Assembly (NCBI GenBank): GCA_902767775.1 | Contig: CACXIP010000005.1 | Coordinates: forward strand, 186,001 to 250,000 | Reading direction: 5' to 3' | From: an uncultured Prevotellaceae bacterium | GTDB lineage: Bacteria; Bacteroidota; Bacteroidia; Bacteroidales; Bacteroidaceae | Length of the DNA stretch: 64,000 nt | Part shown: piece by piece, positions 9,229 to 18,803 of the stretch | How the letters are laid out: each line of letters opens with the position of its first letter | Position numbering within the stretch: position 1 is the stretch's first letter | Program-made: the position numbers and the translations under genes | The notes under the pieces: model-generated | Databases searched by the model: none | What the model was told of the DNA's origin: nothing | Seen by the model: the letters and a program-made list of their open reading frames with translations, nothing else

Positions 9229-11280
9229 ATGAGAAGAACCATCCTGTTCATACTTGCCATCATGACACTGCTTACCGCATGCCGCGACGAGGACATCATC
9301 GCCTACCCCATCAGCGACCACACCGGTGACACCAGCGCAACGGAATACGCAGGACTGTATGTGCTCAACGAGGGCAACATGGGTTCCAACAAGTGCACCC
9401 TCGACTACCTCGACCTCACCACGGGCATATACACCCGCAACATCTACCCCACCCGCAACCCATCACAGGTGATGGAACTCGGCGACGTGGGCAACGACAT
9501 CAAGGTCTATGGGTCAAGCCTGTGGATGGTGGTCAACATGTCGAACAAGGTGGAGGTGGCTGACGCACGCACCGCCGTGAGCCGCGGCCATGTCGACATA
9601 CCCAACTGCCGCAGCCTCGCCTTTGATGGGAAATATGTCTATGTGAGCGCCTATGTGGGTGAGATTGGCAAAGAGTCGGTGGTAGGCGGTGTCTACAAGG
9701 TGGACACCACCTCGCTGCAGATAGTGGGCAAGGTGAACGTAGGCTATCAGCCCGATGAACTGACAGTGAGCAACGGCAAACTCTATGTGGTGAACAGCGG
9801 CGGCTATGAGGCCATGCAAGGAAGAGGCTATGACCGCCGTGTGAGTGTCATCAACCTCACCACCTTCTCACTGGAACGGCACATCGACGTGGCTCCCAAC
9901 CTCGCACTCATCCGCGCCGACCGCCACGGGCGGCTGTGGGTGGCATCGAGAGGTGACTATATGAAGTGGCCCGCACGCCTCTATCTGCTCGACAAAGACA
10001 AAGACGGGCGCATGGCCGTCACCGACTCCATCGACACCGCCGTCAGCGGGATGTGCCTCGAGGGCGACTCCATCTACTACTATGGGGCGGTCTACGGCTC
10101 CAACGGAAAGGCAGCCAACACCTTCGGCATCATCGATGTCAACAAGCGGGAGATAGTGAGCACCCACCTTATCGAGGAGCCCGCCGACAACCCCATCCGC
10201 ACGGCATACGGCATCCTGGTGCATCCCGCCACCCACGACATCTACATCATGGATGCCACCAACTTCGTGTCGAGCGGCAAACTCTATTGCTTCGACCGCA
10301 ACGGGAAGTTCAAATGGACCACCTGGACGGGCGACATACCCGGGCACGCCGCTTGGCTGCCCCACCACCTCGGAGGAGCTGTCGTCCCCTCCAACCCCGA
10401 CAAGCCCTCCTCCTACAGTCCGTATATCCAAGCCGTCGATGAATATATGCCCGCCCCAGGACAGTTTGTCAATACCATGCCCGAATGCACGGCCGACGAC
10501 ACGCCTGCCTCAGTGGCGGAGAAATGCACCCAACTGCTTGCCGGCAACAATGGCGGACTGGTGACGCTCGGTGGATACGGAGGATACATCACCTTCCATT
10601 TTGACCACAGCATCACCAACGTGAAGGGAGAGCGCGACATCTATATCAAAGGCAACTGCTACGACGGCAACAGCGAGCCAGGCATCGTGATGGTGTCGAA
10701 AGACGTCAACCACAACGGCATCCCCGACGACCCGTGGTATGAGATAGCAGGCAGTGCCGACACCGACAGCGCAGGACTCGTCACCTATGGTTACGAAATC
10801 ACCTACACCCCCAATCCTCTCGGCGACATCAGTTGGACCGACAATCATGGCATGACAGGCACCATAGAGCGCAACACCTTCCACGCACAGGAGTACTTCC
10901 CGCTGTGGCATCAGGGACCGCTCTCCTTCCGAGGCACGCTGCTGCCAAAGAACGGTGTCAACCAAAGCAGAGGTTCACAGCAATACTGGTGGCTCTCCTC
11001 CCTGCGCTACGGCTATGCAGACAATTACGCCAACACCGACACGCTGGGATGCAGCATCGACATCTCCTGGGCGGTGGATGAGCACCGGCAACCCGTAGAC
11101 CTCGACTGCATCGACTTCATCAGGGTATACAACGGAGAGAACCAGAAATGCGGATGGCTCGGCGAGACCTCCACGGAGATTGCCGGAGCAGAAGATTTGC
11201 ATCTGGATGCCTCAATAACAGGTCGGACGGGTCGGACAAGTCGGACGAGTCAGACAGGTCGGACGGGTCGGACACAATAG
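9229..11280 (+). CDS. BtuG-like beta-propeller surface lipoprotein with extra C-terminal domain
   Basis: The 683-residue product has a lipobox (LLTAC, Cys18). Residues ~40-400 form a YncE/DUF5074-like propeller (YVLNEGNMGSNKCTLDYLD and repeated strand pairs), like the surface protein BtuG that captures B12 for BtuB in Bacteroides. Residues ~410-660 form a second domain (GGYGGYITFHFDH, IPDDPWYEIAG) seen in Bacteroidetes cell-surface proteins. The last ~20 residues are Gly-Arg-Thr/Ser-Arg-Thr tripeptides encoded by a 9-bp tandem repeat and are unlikely to be part of the fold. The gene starts five bases after btuB and ends in TAG. Confidence 0.82.
   Translation: MRRTILFILAIMTLLTACRDEDIIAYPISDHTGDTSATEYAGLYVLNEGNMGSNKCTLDYLDLTTGIYTRNIYPTRNPSQVMELGDVGNDIKVYGSSLWMVVNMSNKVEVADARTAVSRGHVDIPNCRSLAFDGKYVYVSAYVGEIGKESVVGGVYKVDTTSLQIVGKVNVGYQPDELTVSNGKLYVVNSGGYEAMQGRGYDRRVSVINLTTFSLERHIDVAPNLALIRADRHGRLWVASRGDYMKWPARLYLLDKDKDGRMAVTDSIDTAVSGMCLEGDSIYYYGAVYGSNGKAANTFGIIDVNKREIVSTHLIEEPADNPIRTAYGILVHPATHDIYIMDATNFVSSGKLYCFDRNGKFKWTTWTGDIPGHAAWLPHHLGGAVVPSNPDKPSSYSPYIQAVDEYMPAPGQFVNTMPECTADDTPASVAEKCTQLLAGNNGGLVTLGGYGGYITFHFDHSITNVKGERDIYIKGNCYDGNSEPGIVMVSKDVNHNGIPDDPWYEIAGSADTDSAGLVTYGYEITYTPNPLGDISWTDNHGMTGTIERNTFHAQEYFPLWHQGPLSFRGTLLPKNGVNQSRGSQQYWWLSSLRYGYADNYANTDTLGCSIDISWAVDEHRQPVDLDCIDFIRVYNGENQKCGWLGETSTEIAGAEDLHLDASITGRTGRTSRTSQTGRTGRTQ
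11221..11277 (+). repeat. 9-bp tandem array inside the 3' end of the btuG-like gene
   Basis: Six copies of GTCGGACRR-type units run in frame, giving GRT-GRT-SRT-SQT-GRT-GRT just before the stop codon. The same unit occurs in non-coding arrays at 47711-47746 and (inverted) 55990-56033. Confidence 0.9.
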
Positions 11281-11314
11281 GAATGAACATTTTACCAACC
11301 AAAAATATTTTAAT

Positions 11315-12835
11315 ATGAAAAAACTTTACTTTTTGATTATCGGTCTGCTGGCAGACATCAACTGCATGGCAGGCGACGTGGTGACTTTCGAGGAATTTGA
11401 AGTCAACGAAAGTGGTTACAAGAACGATTTCGGCGAAGACGGCTGTTTCGAGGCCGGCGGCTTCACGTTCTACTGCAACTATTTCCCTGAGTGGCTCTAC
11501 TGGTCGGGATTCTGCATCTCCAACCGCACGGAGACCACCTTCAAGAACATCACCCCCGACCAATTCAACAGCTGCGTGGGCCATGGTGTCAATGGTTCGG
11601 AGAAATATGCCATTGCCTATCCACAGGGAGAGGTGATTGAGGCCGATGCCAAAGACGGAGAGGAAATATCAGGATTCTATGTGACCAACAATGCGTGGGC
11701 AGTGGATGCCATTCTCAATGGCGACGGCATGACACCCGGTGCGTTCACCACCGGCGACTGGTTTAAACTGACCATCATCGGCACCCATGCCGATGAAACC
11801 ACAGCCTCCGTCGAGGTCTATCTCGCCGACTACCGTTCGGAGAACGCGGCCGACCACTACTACCTCACCGACTGGCACTGGGTGGACCTGAGCGCACTGG
11901 GCAAGGTGACATCAATCACCTTCCGTATGGACAGTTCACGCAAGAACGACTGGGGCACGACCACTCCTACCTATTTCTGCATGGACGACTTCAATGGTGT
12001 GGCTCCCTCTGGCGCCGCCACATTCGAGGAGATGGCACTTGAGGCAGAGAGCAGTTACTGCGGAGCAGGCGCGGAAGGCGAGACGGTGACCGACACCTGG
12101 GGCTCACAAGTGACGAAGAGCCATTTCACCAGCGGCGGCTATCAGTTCACCACCCTCTACAACCCAATGTATGCCTCATGGTCGGGCTTCGCCGTATCGA
12201 ACGAGACCTCCACTGCCTACGCCACCTATGCCGACCAGTTCCGCTCCTGCGTGGGCCATGGCTACGATGGCTCCTCCAACTATGCCGTGGCATTCCCCTC
12301 TGCCATGGGTGAGACCGTCGAACCCGTAGGAGGCGCAGCATTCATCAACGGCATGTATGTCACCAACTCCGCATGGAACGTGTATGCCTACACCGTGGGC
12401 GACGGCATGACACCCGGAGCCTTCGCCACCGGTGACTGGTGCAAGCTGACCATCACCGGCACCCACGCCGATGAGAGCACCGCCACCGTCGAGGTGTATC
12501 TCGCCGACTACCGCTCGGAGAACGAGGCCGACCACTACTACCTCAACGACTGGCAGTGGGTGGACCTGAGCACACTGGGCGAGGTGAAGAGCCTTACCTT
12601 CAGCGTGAGCAGTTCGCGCAACAACGAATGGGGCATGACCACCCCGGGCTATTTCTGCATCGACAACCTCGGTGGTGAGGCCGACATGACAGCCGACATC
12701 CGTCACACCCAGACGGTGAGCAACGCCACCCCGGTGATGCGCTACTCACTCGACGGCAAGCGCATCTCACGCTCACAGCGAGGCATCCAGATTGTCCGTA
12801 TGAGCGACGGCACCACACGCAAAGTGGTGAGATAG
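11315..12835 (+). CDS. BtuH-like protein with two tandem DUF4465 domains
   Basis: The 506-residue secreted protein has a signal peptide and two near-identical copies of a DUF4465 domain, about residues 22-232 and 234-452. Each copy has F-E-E-F/M near its start, WSGF, GDGMTPGAF, VEVYLADYRSEN and a DNL/DDF end. I recall that BtuH B12-binding proteins of Bacteroides belong to DUF4465, so a role in cobamide capture is likely. The C-terminus ends in a YSLDGKRI...GIQIVRM tail of the secreted-protein type. It lies 34 bases after the btuG-like gene under the same riboswitch and before a strong terminator. Confidence 0.82.
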   Translation: MKKLYFLIIGLLADINCMAGDVVTFEEFEVNESGYKNDFGEDGCFEAGGFTFYCNYFPEWLYWSGFCISNRTETTFKNITPDQFNSCVGHGVNGSEKYAIAYPQGEVIEADAKDGEEISGFYVTNNAWAVDAILNGDGMTPGAFTTGDWFKLTIIGTHADETTASVEVYLADYRSENAADHYYLTDWHWVDLSALGKVTSITFRMDSSRKNDWGTTTPTYFCMDDFNGVAPSGAATFEEMALEAESSYCGAGAEGETVTDTWGSQVTKSHFTSGGYQFTTLYNPMYASWSGFAVSNETSTAYATYADQFRSCVGHGYDGSSNYAVAFPSAMGETVEPVGGAAFINGMYVTNSAWNVYAYTVGDGMTPGAFATGDWCKLTITGTHADESTATVEVYLADYRSENEADHYYLNDWQWVDLSTLGEVKSLTFSVSSSRNNEWGMTTPGYFCIDNLGGEADMTADIRHTQTVSNATPVMRYSLDGKRISRSQRGIQIVRMSDGTTRKVVR

Positions 12836-12842
12836 TTGACCT

Positions 12843-12887
12843 AAAGAATGAAGGTGTGACGTCGCTCACACCTTCATTCTTTTTGTA
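12843..12887 (+). terminator. Strong Rho-independent terminator of the B12 operon
   Basis: A perfect long stem (AAAGAATGAAGGTGTGA pairing with CTCACACCTTCATTCTTT-type sequence) with a CGTCG-containing loop is followed by TTTTTG. It closes the riboswitch-controlled operon. Confidence 0.95.
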
Positions 12888-12971
12888 AATTTTTGTTTCA
12901 TATTATCAATTATCTTGAATAATTCTTAGCCTTTGGCTGCTGATTATAAAAAAGTGACTAACTTCGCAGCC

Positions 12972-15809
12972 ATGAAACTGATTTCACTGCTGATGGGCAT
13001 TCTGCTGACCCTCAGCCTTCCTATAACCGCACAAAACGACTCCACCTCCATTGCCAAGGAGGCCAAAAAGAAGAAAGAGCGCACCATCGAACTCGTTGGT
13101 GAGGTCTACGACTCTTTCACGAAAGCCAAAATCAAAGCTTTCATCACCCTGATGCGCACCGACTCCACCACAGTCGACACCACCACCTGCATGACCTGGA
13201 GCACCTCATCGTACTACACCCTCAAGGTGCCCGCCGTACACGACGACTTCATCATCAAGGCCACCGCAGAAGGCTATGAAGACACATATATGAACTACCA
13301 ATTGCGCCACATCGCGCGCAACTCCTATTTCGAACTGCCCCGCATATTGATGAAAAAGAAGCAGGATGACATCTGGCGGGAGAACGACCTGGAGGGAGTG
13401 ACCGTCACCGGAACCCGTGTGAAAATCGCCTACCGCGGCGACACCATCGTCTATAACGCCTCCGCCTTCAACCTGCCCGAGGGGTCGATGCTCGACGGAC
13501 TCATCCGACAGATGCCCGGCGCCGAACTCAAGGACAATGGCGACATCTACATCAACGGGAAGAAAGTGGACTATCTCACCCTCAACGGAAAGGACTTCTT
13601 CAAGGGTCAGAACAAGGTGATGCTCGACAACCTGCCCTATTTCACCGTACGCGACATCAAGGTGTACAACAAATCGACCAAGCAGAGCGAACTCATAGGC
13701 CGCGACATCGAGAAGAAAGACTATGTGATGGATGTGGAACTCAAGCGTGAGTACAACAGGGGCTACATGGGCAATGTCGAGGTGGGCGGCGGCACCGACA
13801 ACCGCTACATGGCACGCCTCTTCGGACTATACTACAGCGACCACTCCCGCATCTCACTCTTCGGCAATGCCAACAATGTGAACGAAAACCGCCGTCCTGG
13901 CGGCGAAGGTGAGTGGACACCCTCGGAGATGCCACAGGGACTGCGCACCACAAAGCAAACGGGTCTGCATCTCAACACCGAGGATGCCGACAAAAACTGG
14001 GAAGAGGATATGGATGCCACCATCAACTGGAGCAGTTCCGACAACTGGAGCCGCACCGCCACCGAGCGCTTCGCCACCGACGGCAACATCATGGGCGGTT
14101 CGGAATCGTGGAACAATCAAAAGGACTTCAGTCTTTGGTTCAACAACCGTTTCACCATCCAAAAGCCCACCACACTCTACACCATTTTCTCGCTCAACTA
14201 CAGCAACGGCCAGCGCGATGCCCACAGCGAGGACTCCACCTGGCAGCAGGCACCCATCAACCGAACGCTGAACATAGGGCTCAACAAATACCGCACGCTC
14301 CAACTCAATGGTTCTGTCAACTGGTACAAGAAATTCAGTTGGGGTGACTATTTCAGTCTCCAAGCCAACATCAGTTACAACCAGACCAAACCCAGCGACA
14401 ATTACTCACGCACAGAGACACATTATGCACAAAGCCATCTCGATGACCTGCGCGACAAATACAACGACACACGTCAGGATGGTTACCGATATACATTCGG
14501 CGGCGATTATTCCCTGCAACTGCCCAACAAATGGAGCATCACCGCCGAAGCAAGCTTCAGACAGAACATGAGTGAGAGCCGCAACGACCTCTTCAGGCTC
14601 GACTGGCTCGAAGAAGTGAAAAACGACCCTCATGAGATAGGATGGCTGCCCTCCAGCCGCGACCATTTGCTGAGCGTGCTCGATACAGACAACAGCGTCA
14701 ACCAGCAACTCATCACACGCGAGTATCTCGGGAACCTAAACATCAGCCGTGTTGACGACAAAGGGTATATATCCCTCCAATTCCCCGTCAGGCCTACCTT
14801 CGAGCGGTTGGACTACAACGACCACCGCATCGACACCATCGCCCGCCGCCATTACACACAGTTCACACCTTTCATTTACTACTATCAGTGGGGGAAGCAA
14901 AAAGGACTGCAATATGCTTCCTACAACATGAATGTGACACGGCCCAGCCTCTCGTCGCTCATGCCCCATGACAACACCTCCAACCCTTTGGCCACATGGA
15001 TAAGCAATCCCTCGCTGAAACCAACCGTCACACACAACATGAGCCTGGGATTCCAGTTCAACAACGACAGCACCAAGCACTTCACCACCATCGGAGCAGA
15101 TGCCGGGCTAACCCGCAACGCCATGGGCACACGCACCACCTACAACCGTGAGACAGGTGCCTACACGTTCAGCAACGACAACATCAACGGCAACTGGAAC
15201 GCCCGTGTTACGCTCTCCTACCAGCAACCCATCGACAAGAAGAAACTCCTGACACTGAAACAGCAGGCGGATGCCTCATATACCCATTCGGTGGACTTCC
15301 CCGTCATCTATATGGCATCGTCGACAACAGGACAAGCCGACAAGAGCACAGTGAACAACTGGTTTCTGCATGAGCGGCTCGAACTGGAATTCCAGAAAGA
15401 CAAACTGACTGCCGCCATCCTGGGCGATGTCAACTGGCGCAGCAGCACCAGCGACCGTGAGAACTTCGAGCGCATCAGTGCCTTCGACTTCAACTACGGT
15501 GCCCGTCTGATGTACACCATCCCATGGGTGCGGCTCTCTATCGCCACCGACATCAAGATGTTCAGCAGGCGCGGTTACAACAGTGACATGATGAACACCG
15601 ACGACCTGGTTTGGAACGCAGAACTCTCGCGCTCCCTCCTCAAGGAGAAACTCACCCTCAAGCTCACCGCTTTTGACCTCCTCCGCCAACTTTCCAACAA
15701 GCAATACAACGTAGATGCCCAAGGCCGCACTGAAACATGGAACAACTGCATCCCACGCTACGTCATGCTCACCTGCGCCTACAAACTGACCAAGAAGCCC
15801 AAGATGTAA
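12972..15809 (+). CDS. TonB-dependent receptor-like outer-membrane beta-barrel protein
   Basis: The ~945-residue product has a signal peptide (SLPITAQ cleavage region), a carboxypeptidase-regulatory-like beta-sandwich at ~35-130, then a plug-like segment (LEGVTVTGTRVKIAYRGDTI, GSMLDGLIRQMPGAELKDNG). A large barrel rich in alternating aromatic strands follows. This is the 'outer membrane beta-barrel family' common in Bacteroidetes; substrate unknown. The Met at 12972 starts the signal peptide; the open frame upstream to 12933 adds intergenic sequence. It is separated from the B12 operon by a terminator, so it is probably independent. Confidence 0.85.
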   Translation: MKLISLLMGILLTLSLPITAQNDSTSIAKEAKKKKERTIELVGEVYDSFTKAKIKAFITLMRTDSTTVDTTTCMTWSTSSYYTLKVPAVHDDFIIKATAEGYEDTYMNYQLRHIARNSYFELPRILMKKKQDDIWRENDLEGVTVTGTRVKIAYRGDTIVYNASAFNLPEGSMLDGLIRQMPGAELKDNGDIYINGKKVDYLTLNGKDFFKGQNKVMLDNLPYFTVRDIKVYNKSTKQSELIGRDIEKKDYVMDVELKREYNRGYMGNVEVGGGTDNRYMARLFGLYYSDHSRISLFGNANNVNENRRPGGEGEWTPSEMPQGLRTTKQTGLHLNTEDADKNWEEDMDATINWSSSDNWSRTATERFATDGNIMGGSESWNNQKDFSLWFNNRFTIQKPTTLYTIFSLNYSNGQRDAHSEDSTWQQAPINRTLNIGLNKYRTLQLNGSVNWYKKFSWGDYFSLQANISYNQTKPSDNYSRTETHYAQSHLDDLRDKYNDTRQDGYRYTFGGDYSLQLPNKWSITAEASFRQNMSESRNDLFRLDWLEEVKNDPHEIGWLPSSRDHLLSVLDTDNSVNQQLITREYLGNLNISRVDDKGYISLQFPVRPTFERLDYNDHRIDTIARRHYTQFTPFIYYYQWGKQKGLQYASYNMNVTRPSLSSLMPHDNTSNPLATWISNPSLKPTVTHNMSLGFQFNNDSTKHFTTIGADAGLTRNAMGTRTTYNRETGAYTFSNDNINGNWNARVTLSYQQPIDKKKLLTLKQQADASYTHSVDFPVIYMASSTTGQADKSTVNNWFLHERLELEFQKDKLTAAILGDVNWRSSTSDRENFERISAFDFNYGARLMYTIPWVRLSIATDIKMFSRRGYNSDMMNTDDLVWNAELSRSLLKEKLTLKLTAFDLLRQLSNKQYNVDAQGRTETWNNCIPRYVMLTCAYKLTKKPKM

Positions 15810-15853
15810 TAAACATCAGTTCCTACCCAGTTCTTGCCAAGCTATGGTTAGCG

Positions 15854-16429
15854 TCAAGAGGAAGGTGTTTCCCATACCAAATGTTTCATAGCATGTCCTC
15901 CCCATAGGCTGTCATCCACATACCGGAAACCGACAAAAGTATAGAGGACTTCACCAATAGGATTGCCTATGTCCACCAAAAGTCCTACAGGGAGTCCAAT
16001 CCTATCTGCCCGTTTTTTGGTGGCCATCAACAATTTTTTTGCTATTCCCCTACGGCGGTGTTCAGGCAGAACGGCAAGTGAGTCAAGATACAGCTCACCA
16101 GCCAGAGTCTCGTCATCCATACTGGAATGATTTTTGCCGATATACTTCCTGGCTTCCTCGATGAAAGCCTGGCGCAGTTCGTGCAACCGACCGCCATCGT
16201 AGCTTACGGCAACACCTACGACCTTATCTCTATCCAACGCCACCAATGTATTCCTGTAGCTATATTGAGAGTCTTCCCTTTGCACAAGCGTGACCATCAT
16301 CCTACGGAAATCCTCCAACCCATAACCGTCACCACAGAAATACAGACAGCAATCGTCGGTCATCGCCATCATAATAAGCCGTGCTATATCAGCCGACTGT
16401 TCCTTTGTCGCCTCTTGAATGTTGATCAT
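15854..16429 (-). CDS. GNAT-family N-acetyltransferase
   Basis: The ~191-residue protein has the GNAT fold signature: a beta4 strand (LYLDSLAVLPEHRRRGIAKK) containing the R/Q-x-x-G-x-A acetyl-CoA loop as RRRGIA, then a helix and the C-terminal GFRYVDDS strand. The acceptor substrate cannot be predicted. The Met at 16429 was chosen because the sequence aligns as a GNAT from MINIQEA; an earlier Met at 16468 adds 13 residues. It converges with the barrel-protein gene. Confidence 0.85.
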   Translation of the reverse strand: MINIQEATKEQSADIARLIMMAMTDDCCLYFCGDGYGLEDFRRMMVTLVQREDSQYSYRNTLVALDRDKVVGVAVSYDGGRLHELRQAFIEEARKYIGKNHSSMDDETLAGELYLDSLAVLPEHRRRGIAKKLLMATKKRADRIGLPVGLLVDIGNPIGEVLYTFVGFRYVDDSLWGGHAMKHLVWETPSS

Positions 16430-16483
16430 ATTTCCCGCAAAAGTATGATGAAAATATAAAATATGCAATTAATTCAGGCGAAA

Positions 16484-16579
16484 TCATTCGTTTACGGGAT
16501 AATCCTCTTTATCTTTAGGTTTCTCATCTATACCGGTCTGAATACTCCTACCTACCTCACTGACTTTCTGTCTGGCCAT
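16484..16579 (-). CDS. Possible small ORF or gene remnant (31 aa)
   Basis: A short minus-strand frame starts at MARQKVSEVG and ends TGA at 16484. Its charged, protein-like composition and host-like codons suggest either a very small gene or the tail of a decayed one. A TGA lies just upstream of the in-frame stretch. No homologue recognised. Confidence 0.25.
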   Translation of the reverse strand: MARQKVSEVGRSIQTGIDEKPKDKEDYPVNE

Positions 16580-16752
16580 CTCCTCCAAATCCGGTGAAGA
16601 AATTCAAGGGTGACTTGTAAAGACTCTGCCATTGTGCAGCGACAGCTGCAACAGCGAAAAAAGAATGTTGTTTTTAAAAGATTCTGATAGAAAAGACTTC
16701 CTTAGTCACTTATATAGGTACGACAAACATAGAGACAAAAACCATTTATAAT

Positions 16753-16911
16753 ATGAAGAAATTAAGCATCAAACTACTCAAAAGAATAGATGTCATTCTG
16801 TCTGAATTGTCATCATACCCTTCGAGAACGCAACCTGGAGGTGCTTTTTCTTATAGGTATAATATAACCCATTCATTAAAAAAAAAGGGCGAACTTTACC
16901 GACGATTTTAA
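16753..16911 (+). CDS. Hypothetical small protein (52 aa)
   Basis: The frame starts MKKLSIKLLKRIDVILSELS and ends TAA, 25 bases before the AAA+ gene. It is basic, contains SYPSRTQPGGAFSYRYN, and may be the leader gene of the AAA/MoxR/VWA cassette. No family recognised. The AT-rich context and small size leave real doubt that it is translated. Confidence 0.35.
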   Translation: MKKLSIKLLKRIDVILSELSSYPSRTQPGGAFSYRYNITHSLKKKGELYRRF

Positions 16912-16936
16912 GATTCAAACAAAAAACATCAACATA

Positions 16937-18730
16937 ATGAAAAGAAAACTGCCAATAGACATCGACCTCGAACTGACAGAAGAATTCATCGATGACTTCG
17001 GAGACTTTGAATCTCCGCAAGAAAAATGCAAAACCAAGTCTGAGAAGGTCACCCCCATCCATGAGGAGTGGAACATTGTCAAGGCTTTTAATGCCATCAA
17101 CAATGCCGCACCCAAGAGCCAGCTGAACAAGAACTTGTTCATCCGCTGCGCAGAAGCGTTCAGTTTCTTGTCAGACAAGCTGGGCATCAATCCCGTTCAA
17201 TGCGTTATCATCGCCATGCTCATCGAGGAAGGCACCCCCATGTCATTCCGTCAGATGGGCAAGATACTCGGACTCACGCGTCTCTCCATGATGACATATT
17301 ATGATGACATCGAGGAACTGTTCAAGATGCGTTGGCTGCAACATCGCGGTGACAGCGAGAATGAAGGCATGTACGACTGTTATGCCCTGGCAAAAGGCGT
17401 GATCAGCGCTATCCGTGAGAACCGTCCCTTCGAGCCCGAGGTTTTGGAGTGCAAGGACACGCAAGAGTTCGTGGACAGATTGGCCGAGCATATCAGAGCT
17501 GGCTTCAACGATGAGAACCTCCTTTTCGTGGATGAGAAGTACTGGCTTCAGGAGATGGTCAACGCCAATGCCGAGTTACCCATATGTAGGTTGGCAAACG
17601 ATTTCAAGGACATCGACTGTCTGTCACTTCTGATGCTCGTCGTCGCTGATTATGCCAATTTCAATGGCTCCGACAATGAGGGCATCGGACCTCGTGAGGT
17701 ACAACTGGTCTATCCACATGAGACAACGCCCTACTTCAGGCGCATTGTTGATTCAATGCAAAAAGGCACCCATGTCCTGTTTCGTGAGAACCTCATAGAA
17801 CACAAGTGTGTGGATGGAATGGCTGAGACCAACCTATATGTTGCCACCGACTACCTCAAGCATGAGATTCTGGCTGATTTCAATCCACTGGACCACTCAA
17901 ACAAGCACGTCCCAAAAATGAACGGAGTCAAGTCATATAAGGACATCATACCAAAAGCTCTATTCTATAATCAAGAGGAACAAGAACAGGTGGGAATGCT
18001 CCGCAACATCCTTTCCCAAGACCAACTGCCAATCATACAAGAGCGTCTGAAGAGCAAAGGGATGCGCACAGGAGTATGCATTTTGATGCACGGTCAGCCA
18101 GGAACCGGAAAGACAGCTACCGTTTACGAACTGGCACGCCAGACAGGACGTGACATCATCCAAGTGCAGGTGACAGACTTCAAAGACAAATACGTGGGAG
18201 AAAGTGAAGCCAAACTGAAGAAGATATTCTCAGACTATCGCCAATATTGCATGAACAGTGAGGTAACCCCCATCTTGCTTCTCAACGAAGGTGATGCCAT
18301 CCTCTCAAAACGCATTGAGAAAGTGGAGCACAGCATTGAGCAGATGATGAACACGCTGCAGAACATCCTTCTGGAAGAGATGGAGAACCTGCAAGGCATC
18401 ATGATAGTGACCACCAACCTCACCTCCAACCTCGACACTGCCTTTGAGCGCCGCTTCATCTTCAAGGTGAAGTTTGAGAAACCAGGCACAGAGGTGAAGA
18501 CCCACATCTGGCAAACCTTGGTGGACTGGTTGGACGAGGAGGACGCCAGCACACTTGCCAAGGAGTTTGACGTCACTGGTGGTGAGATAGAAAACATCGC
18601 ACGCAAAGCCACCATGCAGTTTGTGCTGACAGGCAAAGAAGCAGACATAGAAATGATAAGGAAGTTCACAAAACAGGAGAAACTTGAGTCGAACCGCAAA
18701 CCTGTCACCGGGTTCCTGCCAAGCCATTGA
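16937..18730 (+). CDS. AAA+ ATPase with N-terminal winged-helix region (first gene of MoxR-VWA cassette)
   Basis: 597 residues. The N-terminal half carries a helix-turn-helix/winged-helix-like segment (MSFRQMGKILGLTRLSMMTY, about residues 100-125). The C-terminal half is a classical AAA+ domain with Walker A GQPGTGKT at 386-393 and Walker B LLLNEGD, where the usual Asp is Asn450 followed by Glu451. Sensor-1 is in MIVTTNL, and an arginine finger is likely at AFERRF. The Asn in Walker B is also seen in some bacterial AAA families, so the protein may still be active. It probably remodels or loads a target together with the downstream genes. Confidence 0.85.
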   Translation: MKRKLPIDIDLELTEEFIDDFGDFESPQEKCKTKSEKVTPIHEEWNIVKAFNAINNAAPKSQLNKNLFIRCAEAFSFLSDKLGINPVQCVIIAMLIEEGTPMSFRQMGKILGLTRLSMMTYYDDIEELFKMRWLQHRGDSENEGMYDCYALAKGVISAIRENRPFEPEVLECKDTQEFVDRLAEHIRAGFNDENLLFVDEKYWLQEMVNANAELPICRLANDFKDIDCLSLLMLVVADYANFNGSDNEGIGPREVQLVYPHETTPYFRRIVDSMQKGTHVLFRENLIEHKCVDGMAETNLYVATDYLKHEILADFNPLDHSNKHVPKMNGVKSYKDIIPKALFYNQEEQEQVGMLRNILSQDQLPIIQERLKSKGMRTGVCILMHGQPGTGKTATVYELARQTGRDIIQVQVTDFKDKYVGESEAKLKKIFSDYRQYCMNSEVTPILLLNEGDAILSKRIEKVEHSIEQMMNTLQNILLEEMENLQGIMIVTTNLTSNLDTAFERRFIFKVKFEKPGTEVKTHIWQTLVDWLDEEDASTLAKEFDVTGGEIENIARKATMQFVLTGKEADIEMIRKFTKQEKLESNRKPVTGFLPSH

Positions 18731-18803
18731 TGTGCTTCCTTTTGTGGCATGAGTCAATTGAGCATATACGAAACTTGAATAAAAAAAACCATACGATACC
18801 AAC

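Noticed and set aside
8405-9229. 274-residue antisense ORF in the btuB-like gene
   Set aside because: Fully inside a strong receptor gene, with a Val/Gly/Asp-rich composition typical of antisense frames of GC-rich genes.
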